In this document: in pieces, positions 45,111 to 54,519 of the stretch | How positions within the stretch are numbered: the first letter of the stretch is position 1 | Layout: each line of letters begins with the position of its first letter | Position numbers and translations under genes: made by a program | Source of the DNA: Phytophthora sp. 'mugwort' | Taxonomy: Eukaryota; Oomycota; Peronosporomycetes; Peronosporales; Peronosporaceae | Reading direction: 5' to 3' | DNA: 64,000 bases | Assembly: GCA_033558025.1 (NCBI GenBank) | Contig: JAUCEF010000003.1 | Location: 868,001-932,000 of the forward strand | Notes under the pieces: model-generated | Told to the model about the DNA's origin: nothing | Database searches by the model: none | The model's input: the letters and a program-made list of their open reading frames with translations, nothing else

Positions 45111-46574
45111 CTAGATCTTGCTCTTCAGCTGCGAGATGAGGAGTCCGGCGGCAAACGCGATCACCACCGTGCCGATGGAGTACACCTGACACTTCGGTGG
45201 GACAGGGCAGCCGTGGTAGACCGACGCGTAGCCACATGACGGACGCATGGGGATGAGTATCTGTAACTTCTTCTTGAGGTCCTTAGCCGCCTTGCCGGGC
45301 TGCGCCACCTTGTGGCCGCACTCAATGAATGCGCCCTCGATGGCCTCCACTGTCTTCAGAATGTGGTCCAGACGGCGCGTGCTCGGGCCCATGTGGCCAA
45401 TACGGAAGTACTCCGTCTTGATGGCCTTGTGCAGACCGCCTGCAAGCGATACACCACGTTTCACGACCTTGGGCAAGAAGTCAGCCGCACCCACGCCAGC
45501 AGGATAGCGCACACACGTCAACGTGTTGGCGCCGCAGTCGTCCGCAGTCACCAACGAGCAGCCCATCGTCTTCATTGCCTCCTTCACGGCATGACCGATA
45601 AGTTTATGCTCCGTGAAGCGCATCTCCATGCCTCCGTTCTCGAGCAAGATATCCAGCGCCACGTTGAGGGCGAATATGTGGTTCACCGATGGCGTTGCGA
45701 AGTAGCTCGGCTGACGAGCTTCGTAGTTTTTCATGATCGGCAGCCAGTTGCGCCAGTCCACATAGTACTTGACCGTCGTCGTGTTCTTCTCGAAGAGCTG
45801 CAGCGCACGCGGACGGATGACCATCAGACTCAGCCCAGCAGGGACACCGATGCACTTTTGCGAGCCTGTGAGCACCACATCGAGGTCCCACTGCTTCATG
45901 CGAGTCTCCTCGCCTCCGGTGGCGCACACACCGTCCACGACAATGACAGCGTCTGGCTGAATACGGCGGATAGCGGCCGCAAATTCCTTCACGTGAGCGC
46001 GGACGCCCGTAGACGTGTCCACATGGGTGATCGTCACCACTTTGAAGCTCGTGCCACTCTGCAGCACTTTCTCCAGCTCCGGAATCGACGGCTGCGAGCC
46101 AATCTACACGCAAACACACAGTCAGCACCTATCTTGCAGTGATATTAAAGGCTGCTCCCCCCTCTCACCTTGCCACGGATGTGGGTGGTCTGGGCACCGT
46201 AGCGCTCAAGGCATTCGGCCAGGTTGTCACCGAAGTAACCTGTACAGCAGAATACGGCCCTATTAGTCCGGAATGATCACTCCTCTTTACAGTAGTAGCA
46301 GTAATAGCGCACCGTTGTTGACAATAAGCACGTCATCGCCCTTGTTAACGAGGTTGGCGCCCACCATGTCCCATCCGAGCGTGCCGGATCCCGCAACCAC
46401 AAGTGGCTGGCCGTCCGGGGCCAGGAAAACCTTGCGCATCTTCTCGAGGCACTGGCCAAAGACGTCGATCACCGTCTTATCCACGTGCGAGATGCCCTCC
46501 ATGGCGAACGGCTTGAGCACGCGCGGCTCAAACTCGATGGGGCCCGGGTTCATGCACAGCACCTTCTTGGTCAT
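45111..46574 (-). CDS. AGXT: Class V aminotransferase (serine/alanine-glyoxylate type), three exons
   Basis: Exons 46574-46313, 46239-46169 and 46103-45111 are joined across 73-nt and 65-nt introns (GTGCGC...TACAG; GTGAGA...TGTAG), with phases that agree, giving 441 residues. MNPGPIEF, VAGSGTLGWDMVGANL, HVDTSTGV, VVDGVCATGG and the PLP lysine in LTGSQKCIGVPAG (about residue 194) identify the family, which moves the amino group of serine or alanine to glyoxylate. Family members are ~390-400 residues. The extra C-terminus has a hydrophobic segment (TVVIAFAAGLLI) and ends SKI, close to a peroxisomal PTS1 tripeptide. Location (peroxisome, possibly membrane-bound) is inference. Confidence 0.9.
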
Positions 46575-47407
46575 GCTGCAACATGCAAGGGGTTAACGAA
46601 CTGTAGAAAGAGGAGAGGAGGTGGCAACAGGGTAGAATCATACGTTAATTAAGCAGAGGAAGAGTCTTGTGCGTCGCTTGCGTTCTGCGCCGTCGATCTG
46701 CGAGTGACGGATTGAAGCGATACACTTACGAGCGCACTCAGAAACGTTACATGCGGTCCAAAGCAGTAATAATTAATGTTTCACAAGTTTATTAAAACTA
46801 ACAGCGCATTCTGGCAGCAATAGTGGATTTGAAATTGTAGCTGACACAGGGTATCGTTTTTCACAAGGGGAAAGTACTAGAGTGGACAGACACCGACGGA
46901 ACACGATTCAGAATTGAATTGCCACCTATCAAAGCGCATAAAGATACGCAACGTTGAAGTGATAAGCAGATCGATTGCCACTTCCATTGTCAATTTGGAA
47001 GGCTCGGGTCAAGTCCTGAGCGACTTTTATTATTTTTATACTAAATAGTGCAATGCTTTCGCGAACAGGTTGTCGTGACATCGTTAGTTGCTGCTGCGAC
47101 CGACGCGGTCAAATGCCAGTTGTAAGCATGCGCGGTGGATGCGCTGGTGCTGGGGCGTCTTCGTCGGTGGCGTTCGGCGTAAGGTTTTGTATTAAGAAAC
47201 GCGCACGGCGCACCGCTGATCATATCGACCACGGAATCGAGTTACGTAGTGGCAATGCTTTGTGTTAACGTCATGTACGCATTGTATACAGTAATGTGCT
47301 TCAATAGCACATTACTGTATCTGTCCTCCACTTCAACTTCCCTAAATATTCGTACTTAAGCGAGAGTCCACGTCACTTGACGAAAAGCCAGTAGTACCGT
47401 AGTAAGC
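46575..47407. other. Divergent intergenic region with a perfect hairpin
   Basis: 833 bp between the starts of the aminotransferase and the amino acid transporter. No gene was found; a short frame at 47053-47268 has no motif. The only structure is the hairpin at 47286-47320. Confidence 0.5.
47286..47320. promoter_or_regulatory. Perfect 15-bp inverted repeat upstream of the transporter
   Basis: ATACAGTAATGTGCT and its exact complement AGCACATTACTGTAT are separated by TCAAT. It lies 88 bp before the transporter ATG. It could be a regulator site or a 5'-UTR stem; function is unknown. Confidence 0.5.
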
Positions 47408-49435
47408 ATGCACGCGCTGCGCCTTGCCTTCTGGCGGAAGCCTCTGCACTTGGAGACGCCCTCCGTCCAGCAAGTCAAGCAGGAAGATGCACCCGAGTTG
47501 GAACGTACGCTCGGCCTCTTCGACCTCATCATGATCGGTATCGGGGGCACTGTGGGCACGGGCGTCTTCGCTACCTCTGGCCTCATCGCCAGCAGTTACG
47601 CGGGTCCGGCCGCCACTTTATCTTGGTTAGTAGCCGGTTTGGGCTGCCTGCTGAGCGGTCTGAGCTTCATGGAGCTCGCGTGTCTCATCCCCAGCGCCGG
47701 CAGCACCTATGCGTACTCGTATCACGCACTGGGGGAGCTCCCGGCCTTGGTCGCGGGTTTCCTATTGACACTCGAGTACGGCGTCTCCAGTGCCGGCGGC
47801 GCACGCAGCTGGAGCGACAAACTGACGCAGTGGATGGACTCCCAATTAGGGGTACAAGGTCCCGATTGGATGAAGCCCAAAGACTCGGTGGTCGACTTGT
47901 ATGCGGGGCTCTTAATGGCTGGCAGCACGGCTGTTGTTCTGTGTGGTATGCAGGCCGGCAAGTTGGTCGTCAACGTCGTAACCATGACCAAGATCACAGT
48001 AGTCGCGTTCATTATCGTGGTGGGGCTAGCGAACTTTAATGCTGACAAGATCTCGCCGTTTGTACCGGCCCAGAGCGTCATCGAAGTGAATGGCAAGGAG
48101 AGTGTCGCGTTCGGGTGGCCTGGAGTGCTGCTTGGGGCGAGTGCCAGCTTCTATGGGTACATCGGATACGACGAGGTCTGTTGTCTTGCGGGTGAAGCCA
48201 AGAACCCAGCGAGGAATATCCCGCGCGCGGTAGTAGGAACGATCATTGGCGCGGCGACGTTGAGCATCTTAGCGACGTTTGCGTTGGTGGGCATGCAGAA
48301 GTACACGGAGATTGATGCCGAGGAGTCGTACGGTAATGCGTTCACAAGTGTTGGGCTTGATTGGGCAGCGTCATTTGTGGCGTCAGGAGAGGTACTGACG
48401 ATGCCGATCACGTCGTTCATTGGGTTCCTGGCTCAACCGCGTGTTCAATACGCGATGGCCAAGGACGGACTATTGCCGGCTGTATTTGCTCAGGTTGACG
48501 CCAAGGGGAACCTCTTCCAAGGTACTTTACTCTGTGGTATTGCGGTCACTTTACTGGCGGTTTTTGTGCCGTTCCACGTGCTGTGGAATTTCATTTCGCT
48601 CGGTATTCTGGTCGCCTTTAACTTGACAAATAGCTCATTGCTTTTCGTTCGAGCTTCGACCAATGGTAGAACAGACACAAGTGAAGCTGAACATACGGCA
48701 GTTAAGCAGTCTCAAGCTGTTAGGATCGCTGGGTACCTCGTATGCTCGTTCCTTGCGGCGCTTCATTGGCAGAAAGGAGTCGTCGCTAGTGTCCCGCTCT
48801 CCGTGACGACTGACATTTCGTTGTTTGACAATTACATGCGGACGCTGGGACCATTCGTCGCTGCACTTTTCACGGTGATCGCTATCGCTCTCATGTTTGC
48901 ATTGAGCGGTGCTAAAAAGACACAAGCGGTGGCTTCAGCTTCAGTTAAGACGAACATTCAAGCGCAAGGCGGCCCAGTTGAGATCGTTCTGTCCTCGAAG
49001 AAACAAGAAGACACGTTGGAAGCTGGTCCTGGTCGCTGTCATCACCGTAACCGCTCCTTGGATCGAGACGACGAGGGAGATGGTCTCGACCATGAAGACG
49101 ACGCCGTAGAGCCAACTTGTCGTCTTGAAAAGGGTCCGAACGGGGTCACAGAGGATCACGGGGAGAGTGCGGAAGACAAGATTGAATCATCTAGAAGCAG
49201 CCACGATGAAGACGAGACTGAGGATGAAGCGCCAACTTTCCAAGCCCCGTACGTTCCGTTTGCACCGTGTGTAGCCATCTTTTTCAACTGGTTTCTGTTT
49301 GCCCAAATGGACAGTATCAGTGTGCTGCTCATCGTGCTGTGGTTGCTATTAGCTGTGGCTGTCTACTTCGGGTACAGCCGTCACCACAGTCTCGCCTTCC
49401 AGCAGACACAGTACCATCAACTCGCGCAGCATTAA
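47408..49435 (+). CDS. Cationic amino acid transporter, APC/SLC7 CAT family (675 aa)
   Basis: Single exon. The start (LERTLGLFDLIMIGIGGTVGTGVFATSG) is the first-helix signature of CAT transporters. FMELACLIPSAGSTYAYSY and ASFYGYIGYDEVCCLAGEAKNP are further hallmarks, and RNIPRAVVGTI follows. At least twelve hydrophobic spans are visible. Between the last two groups lies a long hydrophilic loop (about residues 505-615) rich in Asp, Glu and His, larger than in animal CATs, before FAPCVAIFFNWFLFAQM. It should import Arg/Lys/other amino acids across the plasma or vacuolar membrane. Convergent with IFT74, with 131 bp between stops. Confidence 0.92.
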   Translation: MHALRLAFWRKPLHLETPSVQQVKQEDAPELERTLGLFDLIMIGIGGTVGTGVFATSGLIASSYAGPAATLSWLVAGLGCLLSGLSFMELACLIPSAGSTYAYSYHALGELPALVAGFLLTLEYGVSSAGGARSWSDKLTQWMDSQLGVQGPDWMKPKDSVVDLYAGLLMAGSTAVVLCGMQAGKLVVNVVTMTKITVVAFIIVVGLANFNADKISPFVPAQSVIEVNGKESVAFGWPGVLLGASASFYGYIGYDEVCCLAGEAKNPARNIPRAVVGTIIGAATLSILATFALVGMQKYTEIDAEESYGNAFTSVGLDWAASFVASGEVLTMPITSFIGFLAQPRVQYAMAKDGLLPAVFAQVDAKGNLFQGTLLCGIAVTLLAVFVPFHVLWNFISLGILVAFNLTNSSLLFVRASTNGRTDTSEAEHTAVKQSQAVRIAGYLVCSFLAALHWQKGVVASVPLSVTTDISLFDNYMRTLGPFVAALFTVIAIALMFALSGAKKTQAVASASVKTNIQAQGGPVEIVLSSKKQEDTLEAGPGRCHHRNRSLDRDDEGDGLDHEDDAVEPTCRLEKGPNGVTEDHGESAEDKIESSRSSHDEDETEDEAPTFQAPYVPFAPCVAIFFNWFLFAQMDSISVLLIVLWLLLAVAVYFGYSRHHSLAFQQTQYHQLAQH

Positions 49436-49566
49436 AAGACAAAGAGTCAAGTAACGATGCAAGATGATAAGAAGACAAGTGGTTCATGTTGAAGCTTGAG
49501 GTACGCAAGCAGGAGCAATGCATAACCCTCTAAATACCTCCACGACCTGATGGGAATGTGGCGTGA

Positions 49567-51465
49567 TTAAAGTCCGCCTGCGATTCCGAGATTAAGCTGC
49601 TGCTGACGCTGCTGCTGTGCCACGTGAAGTGTATTAAGCTCTTGTAGGGAACGAAAGCAGTCGTGCTTAATGTGCTCGTAGTCGACTTCTCGGGACTTGG
49701 AGTCGATATATTCCTTCAAGTGGAAGATATTCTGCTCGTGATGTCGCAGCTTCTGCTCGAGCGCGTCCAGGTTCTTGGCTGTCTCGTGTTGGGCGGTCTC
49801 GTGCACGAGATTCTCGAGCTGTGTGCTGAGTGCCGTGACCTGCTGGCGCATGGCATCTCGACGCCCAATGTACTGCTTTTTCAGACGCAGCAAGTGCTGT
49901 TTGGTCTGAGCGTGCAGCTCCTGAAGAGAGTCGAGCTTGCCAAACTCCGTCATGTCGGCTGTCATGGTGTCCATTTTCTGCAACAAACTACTGAGCTCCA
50001 ATGCGATCTTGGCATCCAGTGTGTTAACCTTGTCGAGCTCGGCTTGGCGTTTCTGCAACTCCATAGTCAGTCGCTGCTTTGTCGTCACGGACGATTCGAG
50101 TTGTCGCTCTTTAAAGCTCAAATCATGGCGCATTTCCTCGAGGTTGGCGGCGTTTGTACCGGGCAGTTTATCCTCCTTGGTCATACTCGCTGAAATATGC
50201 TCCAGCAGTTGGACGATCACGCCTTGGGCGGCACGTTGCGCCTGCATCTCGGTCTCTTTCTTGGCGGGAAACTGCTCAAGGAACGCTGTCATCTCTTTGT
50301 CTTTAGTGAACAAGGCCTCGTACTTGTGCGCTGGGTCGCTCCCGCTCGCACGTTCGTCCAATTCACTCTGAAGATCCGCCAACGCTCTCGTCAAGTCGTT
50401 TTTCTCGGCTGCTGTGGACTGCAACACGCCTTCGAGCGTCTCCATCTTGCTCTTGTCCTCCTTAACCTTCGCTAGCAGCACGGCACGAGCTTCGTTCGGG
50501 TCCATTTGCGCCGTCTTGGCGTCTTCTGCTGCAGCGTCGCGCTCTTTCTGCAGACGTCGCACTTGACGCTCCAGCGCTTCATACTCGTCCCGATAGCGAT
50601 CGGAGCTCAGCTCGGCTTCTTTCTGGTGAATCGCGTGCATGACAAGCTCCAATTCGTGCGAGCGCGCTTCAATCTCGACTTCTGTTTGATGATGTTCGTC
50701 CAGTAGCTGCTTGTAACGTTGAAGCTTTTGAGGCGCCAACTGGTTGATCTTGTCCTGATGTTTGCCATGAATTGCCGTCATCTCGGCCTCCATATTGCGC
50801 ACACTCTTCTCCTGCTCCTTGTGCATTAAAAAGACGCGATCGACCTCGTCCGCTTCTTTGCTGTTACGTTGTTGCAATTGTTCCTGTACCTGTCGGATCT
50901 CGGCTGGGTCTGTCGCGCTCCGCTTCTTGTCCATGGCTAAGTTGTAGTCGGCCAATTGGCCTTCCAAATCGCGCACTTCAAGCGCCAAACTCTCGTACTT
51001 GCGTTCGAGTTGAGCACATTGCGCCTTGTCCTTGGCATCCTGCTCGATCTCGCGCTGCAACTTGTCGAGTTCGCTAGAGATCTCGGCCGTCTTGCTGTGC
51101 AGTTTCCCTTTAAAGAAGGACGCGTCCTGGACTTGTCGTCCTGGACCTGCACTGCCAAGACGCATCCCCATCATACCCTGCTGGGTCACAGGCCGATCCG
51201 AGACGTTCACTTCCGTGTTGAGACTGATGCCCAAGCCTGCAGTTTGGCCTGGTGTCGCTGGTGCCTGTTGCCCCGTCCCCAGTCTCCCGGTTAGAGGTCG
51301 TCCGCCTGATGCCGAGCTCAGCAGTCCGCGCTGTCCCGTGCCAGGACGCACCCCCGTGATTGGATTAAGACTCTGTCCTGTACCAGGACGACCGGATGGC
51401 AACGGTGCCGCTCCACCGCCCGTGCCAGGACGTGGACCCGAACTAGTACCAGGACGACTAGACAT
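49567..51465 (-). CDS. IFT74: Intraflagellar transport protein IFT74
   Basis: 632 residues, single exon. The N-terminal ~100 residues are Gly/Pro/Arg-rich and basic with repeated RPGTG/RPLTG motifs (the tubulin-binding tail with IFT81 in the family), then RPVTQQGMMGMR and FFKGKLHSK. From ~115 on it is almost wholly coiled coil (DKLQREIEQDAKDKAQ, QLERKYESLALEVRDLE). Length and layout match IFT74/CCDC2 of the IFT-B core, which moves tubulin along flagella. It fits an organism with flagellate zoospores. Confidence 0.93.
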   Translation of the reverse strand: MSSRPGTSSGPRPGTGGGAAPLPSGRPGTGQSLNPITGVRPGTGQRGLLSSASGGRPLTGRLGTGQQAPATPGQTAGLGISLNTEVNVSDRPVTQQGMMGMRLGSAGPGRQVQDASFFKGKLHSKTAEISSELDKLQREIEQDAKDKAQCAQLERKYESLALEVRDLEGQLADYNLAMDKKRSATDPAEIRQVQEQLQQRNSKEADEVDRVFLMHKEQEKSVRNMEAEMTAIHGKHQDKINQLAPQKLQRYKQLLDEHHQTEVEIEARSHELELVMHAIHQKEAELSSDRYRDEYEALERQVRRLQKERDAAAEDAKTAQMDPNEARAVLLAKVKEDKSKMETLEGVLQSTAAEKNDLTRALADLQSELDERASGSDPAHKYEALFTKDKEMTAFLEQFPAKKETEMQAQRAAQGVIVQLLEHISASMTKEDKLPGTNAANLEEMRHDLSFKERQLESSVTTKQRLTMELQKRQAELDKVNTLDAKIALELSSLLQKMDTMTADMTEFGKLDSLQELHAQTKQHLLRLKKQYIGRRDAMRQQVTALSTQLENLVHETAQHETAKNLDALEQKLRHHEQNIFHLKEYIDSKSREVDYEHIKHDCFRSLQELNTLHVAQQQRQQQLNLGIAGGL

Positions 51466-51535
51466 TAGGAAGAGTTTCCTTTATAGTGTGGATCTTGAAG
51501 TGATTAAAAGAGTGACGACTCTTCATGATCAAGAA

Positions 51536-51952
51536 TTAAATGGCTACCCGGTAGCAATAGCACGGGGCGTGACAAAGCAGCGCCCGCGCTAATTCACCCA
51601 ATGTTTCTCGTTCAGGAGTGTGGCTTGACTGGTCGTGCACTATCGAGCGCGACCACGCACGAACGAGCTGCATCTTCGTCCTCGTTCGCAACGTCGAGTT
51701 TGTAGTGGAGTTTTCGTCCGTCTGGTTCGCTTTAAGGCTTGGAGACGTGCACCTTGCGTCTTCCTCAATGCGTATTGGCCTAATGTCGCTGTCTGAGAGC
51801 CCGAAGGCTCGCAAGGCGGCGCAGATCCCAAGTGCTCGACAACGCTCATGCAGGTGGACGGTCGACTGACTGGGAGCTCGCTCATCGTCGAAGAAACGGA
51901 GGTAGACACGTAAAACATGGGCAAAGAGCTCCATCGAGCACGTTTCACTCAT
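51536..51952 (-). CDS. Possible small protein of unknown function (138 aa)
   Basis: An open frame with ATG at 51952 (MSETCSMELFAHVLRVYLRFFDDER) lies between IFT74 and the ankyrin gene, same strand. The frame is open further upstream to 52069 without another ATG. It has a helical N-terminus and Ser/Thr/Arg-rich end, no known motif, and lies in a short intergenic space. It could be a real gene, a 5' exon, or chance. Confidence 0.35.
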   Translation of the reverse strand: MSETCSMELFAHVLRVYLRFFDDERAPSQSTVHLHERCRALGICAALRAFGLSDSDIRPIRIEEDARCTSPSLKANQTDENSTTNSTLRTRTKMQLVRAWSRSIVHDQSSHTPERETLGELARALLCHAPCYCYRVAI

Positions 51953-52108
51953 GGATTCACTACCACGCGACTCTTTGTTATTGACAAGTGCCGTTACAAT
52001 AATGTGCACTGCAACGTCGATCTTGTACTCACGATTAATGAGAAATCGTCTGTTCTTGCCTACAAACACATATAAGATTTTTTTTAGTAATCGGCGAGTG
52101 CACGATTC

Positions 52109-54420
52109 CTACAAGACCAACGTACCATTTGAGATTACCAGCGCGATACGTTTAAGCACGGCGACGATATTGATAAACGCTGTATTGTCTCCATCCATGC
52201 TAGTCAAATGGGCTTCGAGCTCCAGTAGCTGTACAAGGGACTCCATGACATACGAAAACGTAGCAGCGAGCTGTCCGTCACTATTGTATCTGCACAGCCA
52301 GATATCTTCAAGGAGCTCAAGCCAGACTCCCACAACGTTGTGCACTCCAGTCTCGTCCCTTTCCTGGGAGCTGTGCTTCCGGATACCAAGTGTTAGACTT
52401 GCAAGGAAGTCGAAGGTCTCACGCGTTCGCAGCCACGTGCGTAGCTCCACTACTTGATCCTCTAATGACTGAGTGAGATTCCTGAGTAGCTTTATCATCC
52501 AGACAGCAAGACTGTAGTGTGTCTTTGTCAGTGACCCATTGTCGCTGCTATCAAGACAACATTTCACTAGCCAGGGCCGAACTGCAGTTATAAGCTGACT
52601 CAAGTCGTACACAGTCCAAGGAGTTGGGAGATCCGATCCAGAGCTTGTCTTGTAAGCGTTCTGATGATTCGAGTTGTGCATGAGCGCTAGGCTCCCGACC
52701 AAGTATCGAAGCGTTGACGCTTTGGCTTCCTCATCATCGGAAAAGCTCTTGGTCAGCTCGAGTATAAGACGACAAATAACAGAGACAGCGCCGTCCTTCT
52801 CGAGTGTTTTCTTGACGTTGTATTTGGTGAGTGTGAACAGCAGAAACGAAGCGTGGTGCTGGGCAGTCAGCATCGCCTCAGTGCTTAATGGAGATTCTGC
52901 ATCATGTTGAGAGAGATCAATAGTTTCATGAAGACGGAAAATCTGTAATGGGAGCTCATGACTGGCGCGAACCTGGCAGAATTGCAAGCTATGAGCTCCA
53001 TCTGCACCTCGGAAATGCAGTAAATGGTACAACACGTCAATGACCAAGTGAGCAAGCTCCACATCTTGATTAAAGTGAGAGAATACGTCTCGACTGAGCG
53101 TCATCACATTGGCTTGAAGCAGAGCTGTTAGGAAGCTCAAAGCACGCGTCCCAATGGGAACTGTGTTGCAGTGACGAACAAGCCGCACTATACACTCAAG
53201 AGCACTAAGTTGCAGGTCTCTCCTCGTTGGAAAGCGCAACAATACATTTCGAATCACCGATATGATCTCTTCACGTACAAAGAGCATATCAATGTTCGTC
53301 GTCATATCGTTTACTGGCATATACCCCGTGTTACCCTCGTCAATCATAGTGATCATTGTATAGAGAACCCAGTGCTGGACGTCAGCATCATTCGGGAATT
53401 CGTGCGCAGTTTCGAGCAGTCCGCATTGATCCTCTAGTTCCTGCTGCTCTCGCATCCAATGCTGATGTGTTTCCTCATTAAGCATGAACCGACGCTCCAT
53501 CTCTTCCCGAGCGTGTTGTTGTCGGTTTCGTGCTTCATTGAAGACGGTTCTCAACATTTCTGTCATTTGGTTATGCTCTTTTTCAAGCTGAACCTGCAGA
53601 TCCGTGTACATCGCTTGTTTAACCTCGAGCAAGTCCGTTGATCTCTGGACCCGTTCGTTCCAATCTCGATCCACCTTGTTGGTAACTTGCAAGGCCTGCC
53701 ACTGCTCCCACGCACGGCTTTCCCAGTCCATGAGCAGCATCAACGCGTGGGTTTTCGCTCGCGTGACTTGCTCAAAGTGACCCATTGCAGCGTCATGGAT
53801 CTCGACCAGTCGAGCTTCTTCTCTCTGTTCGACAGCAAGCTTCACTCGTTGTGGTATTAACAGGCACTTGTCAATCAACGTGTAAGGTGCGACATCGAAC
53901 GCGACGTTGTTCCGCTGAGATAATAAGCATAGAATTGGTTCTGTTAGTTCCTTAATACGCACAAAAGGTTTTGTAGACCACGTACCATATCGGGTACGTC
54001 CATCCGAGCGCCAAATTGAAGCAGAAACAGCACCATCTCTTCCTGATTAAACTTACAAGCCACGTGTAGGGCCGTGGAGCCGACTTTGTTCTGGAGATTG
54101 AGTTTCACTCCGATGTCAAGCAGTAATCGTGCGCAGACAGTGAAGCCGTGCTGAGCACATAGATGCAGCCCTGTCCCGTCCGCGCACGGTGTGTATCGCG
54201 CAGTATTGAAATCAATTCGTGCTCGGTTCTCGCGGACGAATTTCTTGACATTCTTGAGGTTATTCTGCAGCAGGTCGCTCCAAAAAGGTCGCAAGAGCTC
54301 TGCGAGCTGCATCGAATTGAGCTTGGGGCCTACAGTGGCGCGCCCAGGACCCCCGTGTGGAGCTGCAACTTGTATCCTGGCTGACACATCGCGTGCTCCT
54401 TTACGCGGTCGATTGGCCAT
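52109..54420 (-). CDS. Ankyrin-repeat protein with coiled-coil and helical C-terminus, two exons
   Basis: Exon 1 is 54420-53986 and exon 2 is 53914-52109. The 71-nt intron runs GTACGT...TTATCTCAG, has a CTAAC branch-like site 31-35 nt before its end, and keeps phase 0. Product 746 residues. After a basic N-terminus come LRPFWSDLLQNNLKNVKKFVREN and two ankyrin units (GTGLHLCAQHGFTVCARLLLDIG and GSTALHVACKFNQEEMVLFLLQFGA). A charged coiled coil follows (about residues 160-290, LQVQLEKEHNQMTEMLRTV), then a long helical region of armadillo-like character. The 35-nt alternative using an earlier AG is too short to be likely. Function is unknown, perhaps a scaffold. Confidence 0.82.
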
Positions 54421-54519
54421 TTGTTAAGGAATATGATTGAGAGGATTGAGCGTTTGGGTGGCCGACGCTATTGAGATAAAAATGGAGAGCGCCATAAATT
54501 TTATATTAAGATTAAAAAA

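Noticed and set aside
45312..46142. Plus-strand open frame of 276 codons
   Set aside because: It is antisense to the aminotransferase exon 3, whose motifs are unmistakable; the frame is a GC-bias shadow.
53915..53985. 35-nt intron in the ankyrin gene (ending at TTAAG)
   Set aside because: In phase, but too short; the 71-nt intron ending TTATCTCAG is also in phase, has a CTAAC branch-like site and fits the other introns.
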